Positions 10,535 through 23,363 of a stretch of DNA of 64,000 nt are shown here, in pieces. The first letter of the stretch is position 1; each line of letters begins with the position of its first letter. Where the stretch lies: positions 1,251,307 to 1,315,306 of the forward strand of contig JAJEKV010000053.1 of NCBI GenBank assembly GCA_021234155.1, given 5' to 3'. The notes beneath the pieces were generated by a model, which saw only the letters and a program-made list of their open reading frames with translations, did not search any database and was not told the origin of the DNA. The DNA is from Isoetes taiwanensis (Eukaryota; Streptophyta; Lycopodiopsida; Isoetales; Isoetaceae). A program made the position numbers and the translations under genes.

Positions 10535-11133
10535 TGTTAGTCCTGTGCCTCCTGGTTCAGGACTATTCATGCATACGACGGACCAGGTCAAGCTCAAGGA
10601 TCCACAGACAGGCATGGGTCAGCCATCAAAGGCTCAGCAGAAGACCAAGCAGCAGACCACGCAGTCAAAGCCTGCGTCCGTCAACAAGAGGCGCCGCTCA
10701 GACAAGTGATGACCCGTCACCGCCCGTTTCAGCGTCAGCGTGATTCTAGGCATTTCAAGAGGCACCGCCAACATTACTGCAAATCAGGCCTCCTTCCAGG
10801 AGTCGGCACCGAGATCAGTCCGAGTGTCTATATTGGGCCAGAGGCCATTGTACTATATATATGAGTAGAGCTAGCATATGAGGGCTAGATGAGTTTTGAG
10901 TCTTGTCTCTTTTAGGTCTTCTCTCAATTCGCGAGAGCTCATGTATGTTCATCGATGATATCAAGGAAGCATATCATTTTCCTCTCATTGTTCTTTTACG
11001 TTCCGTTTTCTTCTTCTTGTTCTTTTCTTGCAAATCCCAGCGTGACATAGTCCCCCCGGATTCTCTGTTAGATCAAGGGTCCTCACAGGAGAACAGTCTT
11101 CTTGCGGGGAGTTCCCGAACCCGACCCCAAACA
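10535..11133 (+). repeat. 5' LTR of the second Ty3/gypsy element
   Basis: Begins TGTTAGTC and ends CCCCAAACA. It is collinear with 21058-21661 with numerous small indels. A TATATATA-type box lies at 10852-10863. No convincing tRNA primer site follows the LTR. Confidence 0.88.
10852..10863 (+). promoter_or_regulatory. TATA box in the LTR
   Basis: The sequence actatatatatgag is conserved in the 3' LTR near 21383-21394, about 60 bases before a conserved pyrimidine-rich stretch. Confidence 0.5.
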
Positions 11134-11181
11134 CCGCCGCCCGCTGCCGGGTCTGATTCGTTTTTCCCTTCTTACGTCAGC

Positions 11182-12802
11182 CATGTCGTCCAAAACTTCA
11201 CGCCCGGAAGAACTTCTTTCCCCACGGCGTCTCGATTGGGCGCCATCATCGACGGAAGTCGTTCGTGACATGTATGGATCTCGCTTATGACATTGAGGGA
11301 GGCCACATTCGGTCTAGGGCTCGGTCGGCGCCACCCACCCCTCGTGTCATGTCTCATCCAAATTCTCCACCTCAAAGCGTGCAAACATTGCTCCACGACC
11401 TCGTCTCCTCATCACTATCAGAGCCCTATCCGGCTCCACCTGCTCAACCTTACTTTCATACCCCGAACATGCCTTCATCAATCACTCTTACGGCCATGCG
11501 CCTCTGCCTTCACAACCATCATCTCCTCTGGGGTAGACGGGGATATCCACATGTCTCTTTTGCTCCTCCCGAGTTTTCCCTTCCCTACCTTTCCCACCGC
11601 TCTTCCCGTTTACAATCTTACGGACCTCAAACCCAATGATCGGGCACCTCCAGTACCCCCACCTCGGCCACCCCTTGGCGCAGGGTCTTTCCAAAGACCA
11701 TACCCCCTCCAACTCCACCTCAATATCCTCACTATCATGTTCGGTCCAGCCCGGCACTTTTACCTCTACCTTTCGGACCCTTAAGCTGACTTATCCCACC
11801 TTTGGCAACCACGAAAAGGCAAACCTTTAGACCAAAGTGCTCGTGCCCACATGGAAGAATTTGAGGCTCGGCTGTCACGAATGGTCATGCGCAACCTCAA
11901 CTGAAATTCCACATCTTTTCCACCACATTGCATGGCTCCCCTCATCAATGGCTCATGTCCAACAAAAGCCACTTGGAAACAAGATTGGTCCAAATGAAAA
12001 CTTTTCTTTCTCACTATGGGACCACGGATGATGATCAACTTCATCTCAAGCAACTCAATGACCTTCAACAAGAGCCCGCAGTTCCGCGGGGATTTTGCGC
12101 ATCCGTCTTCACATTCTCGGCAAACTCAAGGAGTACCCCCACAGAGCGGATCTTGGTCCGGTTTCTCCAAGGACTTCCTCCGGCTATCGGACTCATGACT
12201 GAATACACTGCGCCCAAGACTTTGGAGCGGGCTATCGATCTTGTCAATCACTTTCGGTCAATGTTTCCTCCCGTGGCGTGGCTCTTGAGGGAGCTCCCTT
12301 TCATTCCACCCGTCATGGTTCCCCGGGCTGGCTGTTCAACCTCAACACGCCAATCCAGCGGCCTTGCGGTCCGGATCACGGTGCCATATCTCACGCAAAT
12401 ATCAAGGCCACTTGGCAAATGAGTGCAACTCCACCAATGGCCCGCCTCATTGTAAACGGCCAAGCAACATGTGCAATCATGCCCGCGGAAGAATGCACTC
12501 GCACTCATCCTACACCTTTCCGCGCAACAAGATGGTTTATCAAGTGCAAACAACACCTCGGCACCAATCGCCATATCGGCTGCCACCAAGCGGGCGCAAC
12601 CCAATCAACTCTATCAGCAAGGGGGCAACAACGGGGACCCAACACACGTTCTCCTTTTGATCCTTCAAAGCTTCGGTGTTATCATCTTTGTCAAGAATGG
12701 GGTCATACCACCACGGCATGTCCTCAACTCCCCAAGTTCAGGTGCGGCTTCACGGCACCAATCGGACCACATCGATCACGCCTCACGGCTTACCAACTCT
12801 GA
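11182..12802 (+). pseudogene. gag of the second Ty3/gypsy element (broken)
   Basis: A plausible start is at 11182 (MSSKTSRPEELLSPRRLDW). The capsid-like core is scattered over frames at about 11850-12290, including ERILVRFLQGLPPAIGLM. A zinc-knuckle-like motif at about 12672-12720 reads CYHLCQEWGHTTTAC. Its first two cysteines are three residues apart instead of two, so it is degenerate. At least five frameshifts are needed to join the parts. The protein would package element RNA. Confidence 0.65.
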
Positions 12803-13181
12803 ATTGCTAATGGCAAACAAGGCCCGGCGTCATTCTTGGGAAGCCACCTCGCGGCGCCTCGGCAATCACGCTATCAACCAGCTCCTGCCAATCAACCTCA
12901 GATGGATCAACAAGCACAGGAAGAAATTTTTCAGGCTCTTAATCCTCCAGTCCAGCCATCAAATTGGGTTGGTTTGGTTTCACGCCAGACCAGGGCGTCA
13001 CGTCCCTTAACCATTATTCCTAATGGCACGCAACCTGCCTTTACAGTCGACGCCATTCCTCATGCAGAAGACAAAAAGGTCCATTTTGCACCGGACTTGG
13101 AGAAACTCATGCCGAATGTCATGCCTAAAGTTCGCCAAAGCATTTTGAACCTCATGCAAAGCTTTCTTTGAAGGCCGCACG

Positions 13182-14156
13182 TTGGCTAATGTCCATGCCA
13201 CCACGAGAGCTCAACAACGACAAGACGCACCTTCCACGTCTCAACCTCCACGCTCTCAGACATATCCCAATATCGCTGCGGAGGTTGACCTACTCAAAGA
13301 AGTTGCTGCTTCCTTACCACGCACTCCCGCACCTGTGGATCCAGCCGATCCTTTTTCTCATGTGCCTCTGGAACTCCAAGAGGAGCTAGCCAAAATCAAA
13401 ATTCCTTTAAGCTTGGCTACAATTTTGAAACTCTGTCCTGCTCTCAAGGACCAGTTACCACTCCCGACTGTTTTGGTTGGGGCTGTTGCTACCTCTACTC
13501 CCACGGTCCATGCCACGGTGGGCAATCAACAAGTCAATCATGTTCAAATTGACGGAGGTAGCGCGGTCAATCTCATCACGGATAAACTCCGCAAACAAAT
13601 GGGCATCAAACAACTCTATCGTGCCCCATATGACATCAAATTGGCCAATGGCCATATCCGAGACCTCAAAGCGTCCCCTCTTCTTCACATCAACATAGGT
13701 GATCTCAGATTCCCCTTGGAATTTGGTGTTTGGAAGGCTGGAGAAGATCCAGGTGATTATGAAATGTTGGTCGGCAGACCTTTTCTCCGCCAGGCCAAGA
13801 GCATTCATTACTGGGCCACGGATCAGTTAGTCATCACTGATGGTCACCTCAATGCCACCATGGACTTGGAAACAGGCAAAATCATTTCCGTCGACAATGC
13901 TGAACCCTCTCTCTCCGACACCGACTCTGAGGACGCCCAGAATATTTATCAAGTTCAGGCTCCACTGCGAAGTGCGCCTCCTCGTCATCCTACCCCCAGT
14001 ATCTTTGATCCTTGGGGAGAAATGACTCTTGATCGGGGACCAGGTGGGCTGCTTTGCTTGACCCTTACCTGGCTCCTTGCAATCGAATCCAACGTGTTGA
14101 TCACTTTTCAGACGCTGAACCTCCTGCAGCTCCTGTGGAAGTACACGCTGTCATGA
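13182..14156 (+). pseudogene. Retroviral-type aspartic protease region
   Basis: This 324-codon open frame holds a linker and then the protease: the active-site block VQIDGGSAVNLIT (about residues 122-134, Asp-Gly-Gly in place of the usual Asp-Ser/Thr-Gly) and the flap/dimer block YEMLVGRPFLRQA (about residues 190-202). It would cleave the gag-pol polyprotein. It is the longest uninterrupted piece of this element and lies between gag and RT as in Ty3/gypsy elements. Confidence 0.75.
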
Positions 14157-14499
14157 AGCAACCTCTGCTTGAGGAAACTCAGCAACCTCTCTTTTTCACC
14201 ACGCAGAGCGCCACGCATCCTGTTATGCTTCAACCTCCTGCTCATATTGTCCAGGACATGGAAGTTATCCCCATATTCGGACTCGGCGTAGAGATTGTGG
14301 GCGTAGGCAACAATCGACTGTCCGGATTGCTGCCAATCTTCCCACACCCTATCGTAACAGGGCCGTCACGCTTTTCAAAAAGTTCAAACACATTTTCGCC
14401 TGGAGCTACAGAGATCTTCGGGGGATCAACAAAACCTTGGGGGAACTCACCATTCCTACCAAGTCTGATGCACGCCCAGTCTAGCAACGACAGTACCGG

Positions 14500-15110
14500 C
14501 TCAACCCCAATTACCGTGATCGCGTCAAGGCAGAAATTGACAAACTCCTTGCTGCGGGTTTTGATCTATGAGGTCAAACATTACGAGTGGGTGAGCCCCA
14601 TCGTCATTGCACTCAAACACAATGGTAAGATCCGCGTTTGTGTGGACTACCGAAAACTCAATCAGGCCACGGAGCGTGATCATTTTCCCCTTCCCTTCAC
14701 AGACCAGGTTCTGGAAGAGGTTGCTGGACATGAGATGTACTCCTTCATGGATGGTTTTTCTGGCTACAATCAGATCTCAATCAAAGAATCTGATCAACTC
14801 AAGACTACCTTCACCACCCCGTGGGGCACTTTTGCCTACAAGGTGGTTCCTTTTGGATTATCAAACTCTCCATCCACGTTTCAAGCGTATCATGCTCTCG
14901 ATTTTTCATGATTTTATGAAGGAAAATCCTTCTTTAAAATTTTTCAAGATGACTTCTCGCCTCTCGGTTCCATGGCTGACCATTTGGATAAATTGGAACT
15001 TGTCTTTCGAAAATGTGATGAGTCCGGCATTAGTCTCAATCCCAGAAATGCACCTTTTAGTCGTCTTGGTGTGTTACTTTGGGACATGTGGTTAAAGCAG
15101 CGGGTATCAC
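14500..15110 (+). pseudogene. Reverse transcriptase of the second Ty3/gypsy element (broken)
   Basis: Blocks GKIRVCVDYRKLNQATERDH, MDGFSGYNQISI and FAYKVVPFGLSNSPSTFQ lie in one frame at 14625-14885. After a frameshift comes FFQDDFSPLGSMADHLDKL near 14935-15000. The catalytic box therefore reads F-Q-D-D instead of the usual Y/F-x-D-D with a hydrophobic third residue. The domain order and motifs are Ty3/gypsy type. Confidence 0.8.
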
Positions 15111-15159
15111 CACGGATCCTGCCAAAATCAGCTGTGTGCTCAAGGCTCAAGCACCAGCC

Positions 15160-15720
15160 AATATAAAGGAAACACGCTCTTTCTTGGGTAAGGTCAATTA
15201 TTACTCCACCTTCATTCCTGGACTCGCGACCATTGCGGATCCCATTCATAAACTCACGGGTGATGAATCCACACGGGCTTGGAATTCCCGGCGGATGCTT
15301 TGCTTTCCAACGATTGAAGCTCTTGCTTTTCGGGGCCCGGTTCTTGTTCCTCCTCAATGGGACAAGCCCTTTCATGTCCATGTCGATGTCACCGGCCTTT
15401 GCTATTGGAGCTGTTCTTTCTCAAGAATATGATCGCGCTGCGATAAACCAAACCCTTCGCCCGGTAGGAAACTCAATTACTGGCTGAGCGCCTACTCGCC
15501 CGCAGGCGAGAAGCCTTGGGTTTAATTTTTCAAGGTCCAACGCTTCCGTCACTATCTTTTGGGCAGTCAAATCAAATTCTTTGTTGACCACCGGGCACTT
15601 CTTTACTTGATCAACAAATCCACGCCCACGGGCGCATTGCTCGTTGGGTCCTCCTTCCGCAAAAATTTGCACCTTTTGAAATTGTTCACAAGGCCGGCCA
15701 AATCTCATGTTGTCCCGGAT
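15160..15720 (+). pseudogene. RNase H of the second Ty3/gypsy element (broken)
   Basis: The connection block RSFLGKVNYYSTFIPGLATI (about 15175-15235) is followed by PFHVHVDVTGL near 15370 and by FFVDHRALLYLINKSTP near 15575-15620. Spacing and motifs are those of gypsy-type RNase H. Several frameshifts are present. Confidence 0.7.
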
Positions 15721-16089
15721 TATCTTTCCGCATCCACCGCGGATGATCCCTCCACCGGAGTCTCGGGCGCCTTTCACGGCGGCTCAACTCTTTTTGAGTC
15801 CGCGGCAACACCTCATTGGTTTCATGACTTTCAGCGGTATCTCCTCCACGAGCTCTTCCACCGAGGGCGCCCGCGCTCTCTCCACCAGCGACAATCCCGT
15901 CGCCATCAATTTCTCCGCGAGGTCCATGACTACACCATGGTTGCGGGCCATCTTTACAAAAAAAGGTAAGGATACAATCCTTCCGGCGGTGTGTTCTCCT
16001 TCATGAGGTCCCGGATATTGTTCGAGAAGCCCATGAAGGGCTCGGTGGTGGTCATTTTCATGGAACACCACGGCGGCCGCAAAAATCCT

Positions 16090-17145
16090 TCTTCTTTGGT
16101 TATTTTTGGCCCACGCTCTTCAAAGGCGCTCCATGCGCCATACGTGTGATGCTTGCCCGGCGTGTGGGGCGACCCGCCCGTGGCGCTCTTCCTTTGGCGC
16201 CGGTTGCCGCGCCACTTCCTTCAGCAAATGGGGAATGGATTTTGTGGGACCCATCGATCCTCTGCGCGGCACACCGTGCCTGCTACGTCCCAGTTCTCAC
16301 TGACTACGCTACCAAATGGGCGGAAGCTTGCGCACTTCCGGACAACAACTGGCGGCCGGCCGACCAAAGTCATCTATCAATAAATCATCACGCGATTGGC
16401 TGCCCCACGGGGCTGGTCCGTGATCGTGGTGTCCATTTTATCAATCACACCATCAAGGAGCTGACGGATTATCTCCCGATACATCATCACAAGAGCACAC
16501 CTTACTATCCTCGGGGAATGGTTTGGCTGAAAGCACCAACAAAACTCGGTCACAATTCTCCGAAAATTTGTGGCGCTTCTCGACCGGATTGGCAAAACAA
16601 GCTTCCCTCTTGTTCTTTGGGCTTACAATACTTGTTTCAAAATAGCTACGAGTCACACCCCTTTCAAATTGGTTTATGGTCAAGAAGCTCTCATGCCGTT
16701 TGAATACATACTTCCAACACTCCGTTTTCAACCAGCTCGCCCCATAATCCGCTTCTTTGCACTCAAAGAAAGGGTTTATCAATTGGAGCAGTTGGATGAA
16801 CTTAGAAGAGATGCTTATATTAGGACAACAAAAAATCCTTACATGACAAGCGGTGAAGACAAAACATTCAACGAAGGAGATTTGGTTCTTCTTTATGATT
16901 CTCGGTACAAAACTTTTCCTGGTAAACTTAAGTTTAAGTTGGCTTGGCCCTTATCAAATTGTTCAAGTGGTTCGACCGGCGTTTTTCAACCTGGCTGAGT
17001 TAGATGGCACTCCATTACCTACAACGGTTAATGGCTTTAAGCCTCAAAACATTTCATACAACGAAAGTGCACATCCACAAGCGGATGATGTTCGGTTTCC
17101 ACGCACAAAGCGGATAGTGACTAAACCCGGCATATTTATATTATA
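16090..17145 (+). pseudogene. Integrase of the second Ty3/gypsy element (broken)
   Basis: The zinc-binding end HTCDACPACGATR (about 16140-16180) is followed by FSKWGMDFVGPID near 16225. The third catalytic region and the C-terminal block lie in other frames (VYGQEALMPFEYILPTLRFQ near 16675; WLGPYQIVQVVRPAFFNLAE near 16940-17000). It inserts the cDNA. No chromodomain follows. Confidence 0.7.
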
Positions 17146-17149
17146 GGTG

Positions 17150-20100
17150 GAAATTTTTTACAAAATGTGGGTGCGCCCAGCTCTTTCGCTATAGGCGCTG
17201 CCTATATACAAAAACGGGCTCGAGCCCTATCTACTAAGTCCTAAGAAGAAAAACCCTCTACTCGGGTTTGGAGCGGTGATCGCGAGGATGTGGTAGAGGT
17301 TACTTTTCGGATCCCAGCGAAGGTGCGAACCACCTCCATCCCGTTGGTCTTGGTCGGGATGTTCACCCATCCCGCACACCAGCCGTCCATTCTCACGCCC
17401 GCGATTGTGGCGGCGCTAGAGGTCCGGACAATTCATCTTGCGGGTAATCCACTCCGACGGTTAAGTGGGCATAGTGCGGTCCTCGTTCAAACCGGCGGCG
17501 ACCATCTTTGGCGCCATCGGATGCCTTCGTTTACTCGGTTAGTCTTATATAGCCAATCGAGGAACTCCTTGTCGACGTGGACCAATCACATAAATCGCCA
17601 ACGTGTTTGCAATGCAAGGCTGTTTCTAAAATGAGAATCTTTTCTCCCGCCGCATATCTAGCCATGGTACCTTCTGACACATTCCTTTTAATGATATCCC
17701 ACTTCGAGTTGCCAGCATTGAATGCCATTTCTTCTTTTCACGCCCGTCGGACATTAATGTGTGTCCTTTGCCCACCTGTCACATCCCATCATTCTCTCAC
17801 GCCTCATCTCCACCGTTCATTTCTTCTCCATTTGTTGTTTGGGGACTTAGCCACATTTTTGCCTCTCAAATCGCCTCCTTGGCATCTTCGACACACGGCA
17901 CCATCAGCGGTTGCGGCTTTGCCCTTATCATGCCCCTTAAGCCCACCTTTGCGCCCTAAACCTTTTTCGTCTCTCTTTGTTCTCTGCTCTCCACTTCTTC
18001 AAGCAGTTCCTTCTATTCCGGCGGCTTTTTTAGCCATGGCTGCCCCAAACTTTCTACACTTCAAACACGCTCCAAGGGATCGCGACTCTTTTTGGTCATG
18101 TCTTTCTCGGCGCCCACCTTCGAGGCCCTTGTTGGTCGAGTCGGAAGTGGCGAACGCATACAAGCTTTACACAATTTTCACAAATGGAGCTCCCGGCCCC
18201 AAATCCATTGCAATTGCGGCGGTTCATCGCACACATCGTCAACGGCCGGAAGGATTTGCTTTCACGATTGGTCGATGGCACCACCATTTTACTTACTCGG
18301 CATTTGATTTACGAGGTATTCCACATCCCTTTGCAAAAACCTTACGTCTCTTGGGCTGCTTTACGACATGGGCGTCACTTTCGGTTTAGGCGCTATTGCT
18401 TATCAAGCCAACCAAAGATCGCCTCACAAATATTGCCAAACCTCATGAGACTTTTGTGAAGTTTACGTGGCGAAAATTGCTTGGGCATTCCATTAAGAAC
18501 ACCCACATCAATAAGCCGTTTTATAATATGGTCATCAGCGCGCCATTCACTCCACTCTGCATGTCGATTGGCCTCGGCTTTTTATTCTCACCGTCTTCTT
18601 CAAAAGTAGACCGCGTTCGGCTACCCCCTCCTCTGTCTCTGAAATTTCCGTGGGTGGCCATCTTCGGGCCCTCATTAAGTCATTATCTTCCGGTTCTTGA
18701 GAGCCCTTCCACTTCCCATATACCTCCACTCAGCGCTCTCTCACGCATTCCCGCGTCAACTCAACAAGCTGTACCTTCCGCCACACCTCCCCTCGTCTGT
18801 TCAACATCGGACCACGCATGTCCTTTGTCTCCTCTTCTTCCTCACGAGGGCCACGCCTTCCAATTCCCATCATGCCTCTCAACAATCTCGGACAAGGCAG
18901 CAACGGGGGCCTGCGCCTCCCCATCCTCGGCGGCTCACATACAAATTCCGGCAAGATGTTCAAGCCGGCGCCTTGCGGCTCCATGCGTCCCAGGAGGCTC
19001 TCATGACTGGTGTTCAGGCGTCCCTGGAGGCTTCCGATGCTGTTCAAAGAGACCTTCAAGCTGCCACTGCCCATGTTCAAACCCTGGAAGCCCAACTTCA
19101 AGAAAAGCACGCGGCTCTATTACAGGCCCGTATAGATCTCACCGGTTAACTTTCGGGATCGAGACCGCCTACTTACGGATCGGCGGTAGCTCTCCAAAAA
19201 CTGAAATTCAGGACTTATTGGAACAGAACAAGTCCAAAGATACCCTTCTGAGTGACAAGGAAAAACACATTGCTAAGCTAGACACCTTGTACTCAGAGCT
19301 TTGTGACAATTACAGCACTCAAGTTCAAAATCTCAGCGAAGCGTGGCTTCGACTCACCTCCCCTTGAAGCTCAGCTTTCCACGCTCACCAATCAGTTAAC
19401 GTCCCTCCAGACTCAGCTTTTGGAGGCTCAGAAACAAAAGGTCATCGATGACGCGGAGATTGCCACGCTTCGCCTCCATACCCCGGGGCAATCCTCTTCA
19501 CATGCCACGCTTCCTGGAAAACGGGTCCGTGATCAGTCCCGTCTTTTGTTAGAAAAAGAGCATCGGATCCGTGACCTTGAACATCAGCTCCAGCAAGCAG
19601 TTCAATCTGCTGAGGAGGCCCAAACCAAACAGGAGGGATATCTTGACATTGCCACCAACATCCCGGTGGACTTCTCTACTCCTTCCAGCTATCTTGACTA
19701 TGTGGTGGCCCGACGGCACCTCTTTCTTTTTGAATGGTACGCGGCCAATGGCAATGTTCATCAACAGCCACTCAAAAGTATGGACTTCCTTCGAATCGGC
19801 GGATCTTTCTATAGAAGACAAGGGTTTATTTTGTGCACTCTTAGTCTTTGATCAGCTCCGCGGTTGAAGATCCCGAATTAGTCATCTTCCGAGTTGTTCA
19901 GCCCATGGCTTATGTTTTTCATGACTTCTACCTGGCGGATCTCCAAGATAAATTCCGGGATGAGGCCCATCGTGTTTTTCAAGGCAACTCAAATGCTGCT
20001 TGGTTATTATCACCCACCAACAAATATTTCCAGGATCCTGCTCAGTCTCAGACTTTTGAACAAGAGTACATGCCTGAATTGGCTCAGCACTTACCTCTGT

Positions 20101-21057
20101 GGCAGGTTGAAACGTTGGAACAGTAAAAAAAAAATCTGAAGCACCCTGATGATCTTGAGTTTGCTCAGATATATATGCAGCACTTGGGAGGCTACAATCA
20201 ACTCCGTGGCCTTCTGGAAAGCAAGACCATTCCCACGGGTTGGGTCAATCCTCCTGTCTATCAATTACTCTCTACTTCAGAATGGGACCATTGGTGTCGT
20301 GCTCTTGATCAAAATCTTGTTCAAGCATTCGGGGACATGGCTCGCAACCCACGCACACGGGCATGATTCCCTCTCCATATGCTTCCTTAGGAGCCCCCCC
20401 CCCCGCGGTTCCTTTCTTCGATTGGCGTCTTCCCTTTTGGGCCTTGGTCATGGATAGCCCGCTGGGTCGACTACCCTCGATCTCCACGGGATCTCCGGTG
20501 GGATCCCGATTTGTCGACGCTCAATTGGGAGGATAATGCCACTTTGGACACTACTGAAAATTGGATTTACATCGGTAATGGCGTGGGCGGCAAAAGCTGG
20601 CGATGCTCTTAATGGTCTTGACACCTTCTTGCGAGAATGCCGCCACCTCACCGGATCCTTGATTCTGCCGTCAAGACACCGCAGGTTTTACGTTAAATTG
20701 CTGCTCTCAAATGCATCCTGGTCAGCTCTTTAAATAGGCGGCCCAATCTTTCATTTGTAATCCGAATGCCCGGGTCGGTGCCTTGGTCTTCAAACTGCCT
20801 TCTCATGGAGTGCCGGTTTGTTCCTTGGCTGCCCATGCTTGCCTGGAAGACATGGTGCGCTCTCACTTCCTCATTGAGGCCCATCCTGCCCTAGGGCTCA
20901 ACACCCACGGCGGCTCTTCAAACACGCCCGGGACCTCATTGCTCATTACCATAATGGCACCCGACTCATTCCCCGTGAGGATCACTTTCCGGCTAGCGGT
21001 TTCCCGCCCGGAAGCACTTCCTCCTTTTCTTGGACCGAGTGTCATTTGGTGGGGGAG
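17150..21057 (+). pseudogene. Post-integrase region with coiled-coil coding remnants
   Basis: Almost 4 kb between integrase and 3' LTR still shows long open stretches on the element strand. About 19040-19720 encodes heptad-rich helices (for example LTNQLTSLQTQLLEAQKQK and HRIRDLEHQLQQAVQSAEEA). About 19860-20370 encodes a region with FHDFYLADLQDKFRDEAHR and later MQHLGGYNQLRGLLESKTIP. I recognise no known domain. Extra post-pol ORFs are known from several plant Ty3/gypsy lineages, some called env-like, but I see no clear membrane segment here. Confidence 0.55.
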
Positions 21058-21661
21058 TGTTAGTCACATGCCTCCTGGTTCAGGACTATTCATGCATCTG
21101 ACGGACCAGGTCAAGCTCAAGGATCCACCAGGCAGGCATGGGTCAGCCATCAAAGGCCCGGCCAAGACCAAGCGGCCCAGACCACCCGCGGTCAAAGTGC
21201 GTGCGTCATCCAACAAGAGCCCGCTCGGACAAGTGATGACTGTCACCGCCGTGTCGGCGTCGTCGTGATTCTAGGCATTTCAAGAGGCACCGCCAACATT
21301 CTTGCCAAATCAGGCCTCCTTCCGAGAGTCGCACCGGTAGATCAGTCCGAAAGTGTCTATATATTGGGCCGTGAGGCCATTGTACTATATATATGAGTAG
21401 AGCTAGCATATGAGGGCTAGATGAGTTTTGAGTCTTGTCTCTTTTAAGTCTTCTCTCAATTGCGAGAGCTCATGTATGTTCATCAGTGATATCAAGGAAG
21501 CATATCATTTTCCTCTCATTGTTCTTTTCTGTTCCGTTTTCTTCTTCTTGTTCTTTTCTTGCAAATCCCGCGTGACATAGTCCCCCCGGATTCTCCTGTT
21601 AGATCCAAGGGTCCTCACAGAGGGCTGTCTTGCAGGAGTTCCCGAACCCAGACCCCAAACA
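21058..21661 (+). repeat. 3' LTR of the second Ty3/gypsy element
   Basis: Partner of 10535-11133, beginning TGTTAGTC after a polypurine tract at 21048-21057 and ending AAACA before the TGTTA duplication. Confidence 0.9.
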
Positions 21662-21666
21662 TGTTA

Positions 21667-21919
21667 GGGAACGACCCATTAAATACAATTACATGAATGC
21701 AAGGCATATCTCCCGGCGTAGGAAGATTATGTTTCTTCCATCGTGGCTGTGGAGACAGTGCCCTATCATGCCTAGGATGCTCATTCATGCCTACACCTTT
21801 AGTTGCCTTTGGCATGGAGGATAGTGTCCTTCCCGTATTTGGGCGTGAAGGATAGAGTCCTCCCCGTAGAAGGCATTGACTAGAGGTGCTTTCCTATCAA
21901 TGCATACCTGAATGACCTC
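21667..21919 (-). other. 3' non-coding part of the outer chromovirus
   Basis: Lies between the chromodomain stop and the inserted second element. No gene is seen. The plus strand has a short imperfect repeat (catggaggatagtgtccttcc and cgtgaaggatagagtcctcc, about 21810-21870). Confidence 0.4.
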
Positions 21920-23350
21920 TTATCTCTCAAGGTCGTCTACTTCCGTGGGACGGAAGTAGACTTTGTAATCTACCTTCCACTCACTTATCGAGTCGATGTC
22001 GACTACTTCGGTGACGAGCCGACCCTTGCATTGCTCCATGAATTGTGAGTACTGCTTCTCCAAATCTGATTGTAGTACCCACATATCGTCCTCCACATGT
22101 AAGTGTGTCCATTTTACAAGGTATTGGAGAAATTTGGATCTTCTTGTCTTCTTATAAGCCATGTCAAGAAGAACCTCAGGGATGATTTCAAGTTGGTCGT
22201 CCGTCATTTCCAGAAGCACATTTGTCTCCAATACCTCCTCTGGATTAGGAGTGTGTTTCTTTAGGAGACTTACGTGGAAGACCCTATGGATTTTTAGATG
22301 CGCTGGCAGGTCCAACTTGTAGGATTGGGTACCTACTCTTTTGGTAATCCTGAAAGGTCCAGCCCATCTTGGAGCAAGCTTCTTGCAGTTTCCGATGCGG
22401 AGCTTGGCCAGCTTCACCTTGATCTTCAACCACACCTTGTCTCCCACCTGAAATTCTCTTACTATCCTGTGCTTGTCGGCGATGCTTTTCTGCCTGCTTC
22501 TTGCTGTTAGGAGGTATCCTCTTATCTCCTGCACCAATTCTTGCATCTCCGAAAGCATCTGCTGGGAGACTTCCACTTTTGACACTGGATTGTGCCAAGT
22601 ATCCGGGGTAAGATACTGATACCCATAATTGATCATAAAAAGAGACATCTGCGATGACTCCTGCTTGGTACTGTTGTAGGCGAACTCTACTAAGTGGATG
22701 AAATCATCCCACTTAGATTGTTTGTTCCAAACATAGCTTCTTAACATATCTTCGATGATCCTGTTGGTTCGCTCTGTCTGACCATCTGTTTGCGGATGAT
22801 ATGCCGTGCTCATTGAGAGCTTCATCTGGATGGTGGTAAATAGGTCCTGCCAAAAAGCACTCATGAATTTAGAGTCCCCATCCGAGATTATCTCCCTTGG
22901 CATACCGTGGAGTCTAAAAATCTCCTTAGTAAATAGGACGGCAGTATCCAAGTTGTCCTGCACGGCACAAAGTGTGCCATCTTCGACAACTTATCGACCA
23001 CCACCATCAGGGCATCCTTGCCTCTTGCTGTTCTTGGGAGCCCTGTAATGAAGTCCATGCTAATAACCTCCCACTTAGCATTTGGCACTGGAAAAGGCTC
23101 CAAGGCTCCTGGGATTCGGAGTTGCTCCGCCTTTGTTTGCTAGCATATCTGGCACTCACGAATGTACCTTGCTATCTCCTTCTTCATGCCGCCGGGCCAA
23201 AAGTAACTGCTTCTAATCTTGAAGTATGTCTTCATAAACCCTGCATGCCCTGCTATGGGACTATTGTGTATGGAGGATTAGCTTCCTTACTCCTGAAGAT
23301 TCGGGTACACACAATTTGTTTTTATTGTATAGCAAGTTACCCTCTTTCTT
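21920..23350 (-). pseudogene. Integrase with chromodomain of the outer chromovirus
   Basis: The C-terminal 347 codons (22963 to 21920) are intact. They carry the second catalytic Asp in IISDGDSKFMSAFW, the Glu in HPQTDGQTERTNRIIEDML, the GPF motif in RWAGPFRITKRVGTQSYKL, and a chromodomain from about residue 257 (EIIPEVLLDMAYKK ... QYLVKWTHL). The upstream part with the first Asp (ISMDFITGLP, near 23050) is in another frame. In chromoviruses the chromodomain tethers integration to methylated H3 in heterochromatin. It continues N-terminally at 26229-26348 across the gag-only element. Confidence 0.85.
22030..22195 (-). other. Chromodomain of the outer chromovirus integrase
   Basis: Core residues are PEVLLDMAYKKTRRSKFLQY, LVKW and the final aromatic/acidic part DDMWVLQSDL. 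The first aromatic-cage position reads as Leu rather than Tyr/Phe, so binding to methyl-lysine may be altered. The W of VKW and of MWVL are present. Confidence 0.65.
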
Positions 23351-23363
23351 ATAGTGCCTGAAC

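Larger units (their letters stand above)
10535..21661 (+). mobile_element. Second Ty3/gypsy retrotransposon with a long post-integrase region
   Basis: Paired LTRs (10535-11133 and 21058-21661), target duplication TGTTA at 10530-10534 and 21662-21666, and a polypurine tract ggtgggggag directly before the 3' LTR define the element exactly. Internal order is gag, protease, RT, RNase H, integrase, then almost 4 kb of further decayed coding-like sequence. No chromodomain was seen. Many frameshifts break all genes. Confidence 0.9.

Noticed and set aside
10530-21666. Considering 17150-21057 as a separate nested element
   Set aside because: I saw no second target duplication or terminal repeat, and the polypurine tract sits normally before the 3' LTR, so I keep it as part of the element.
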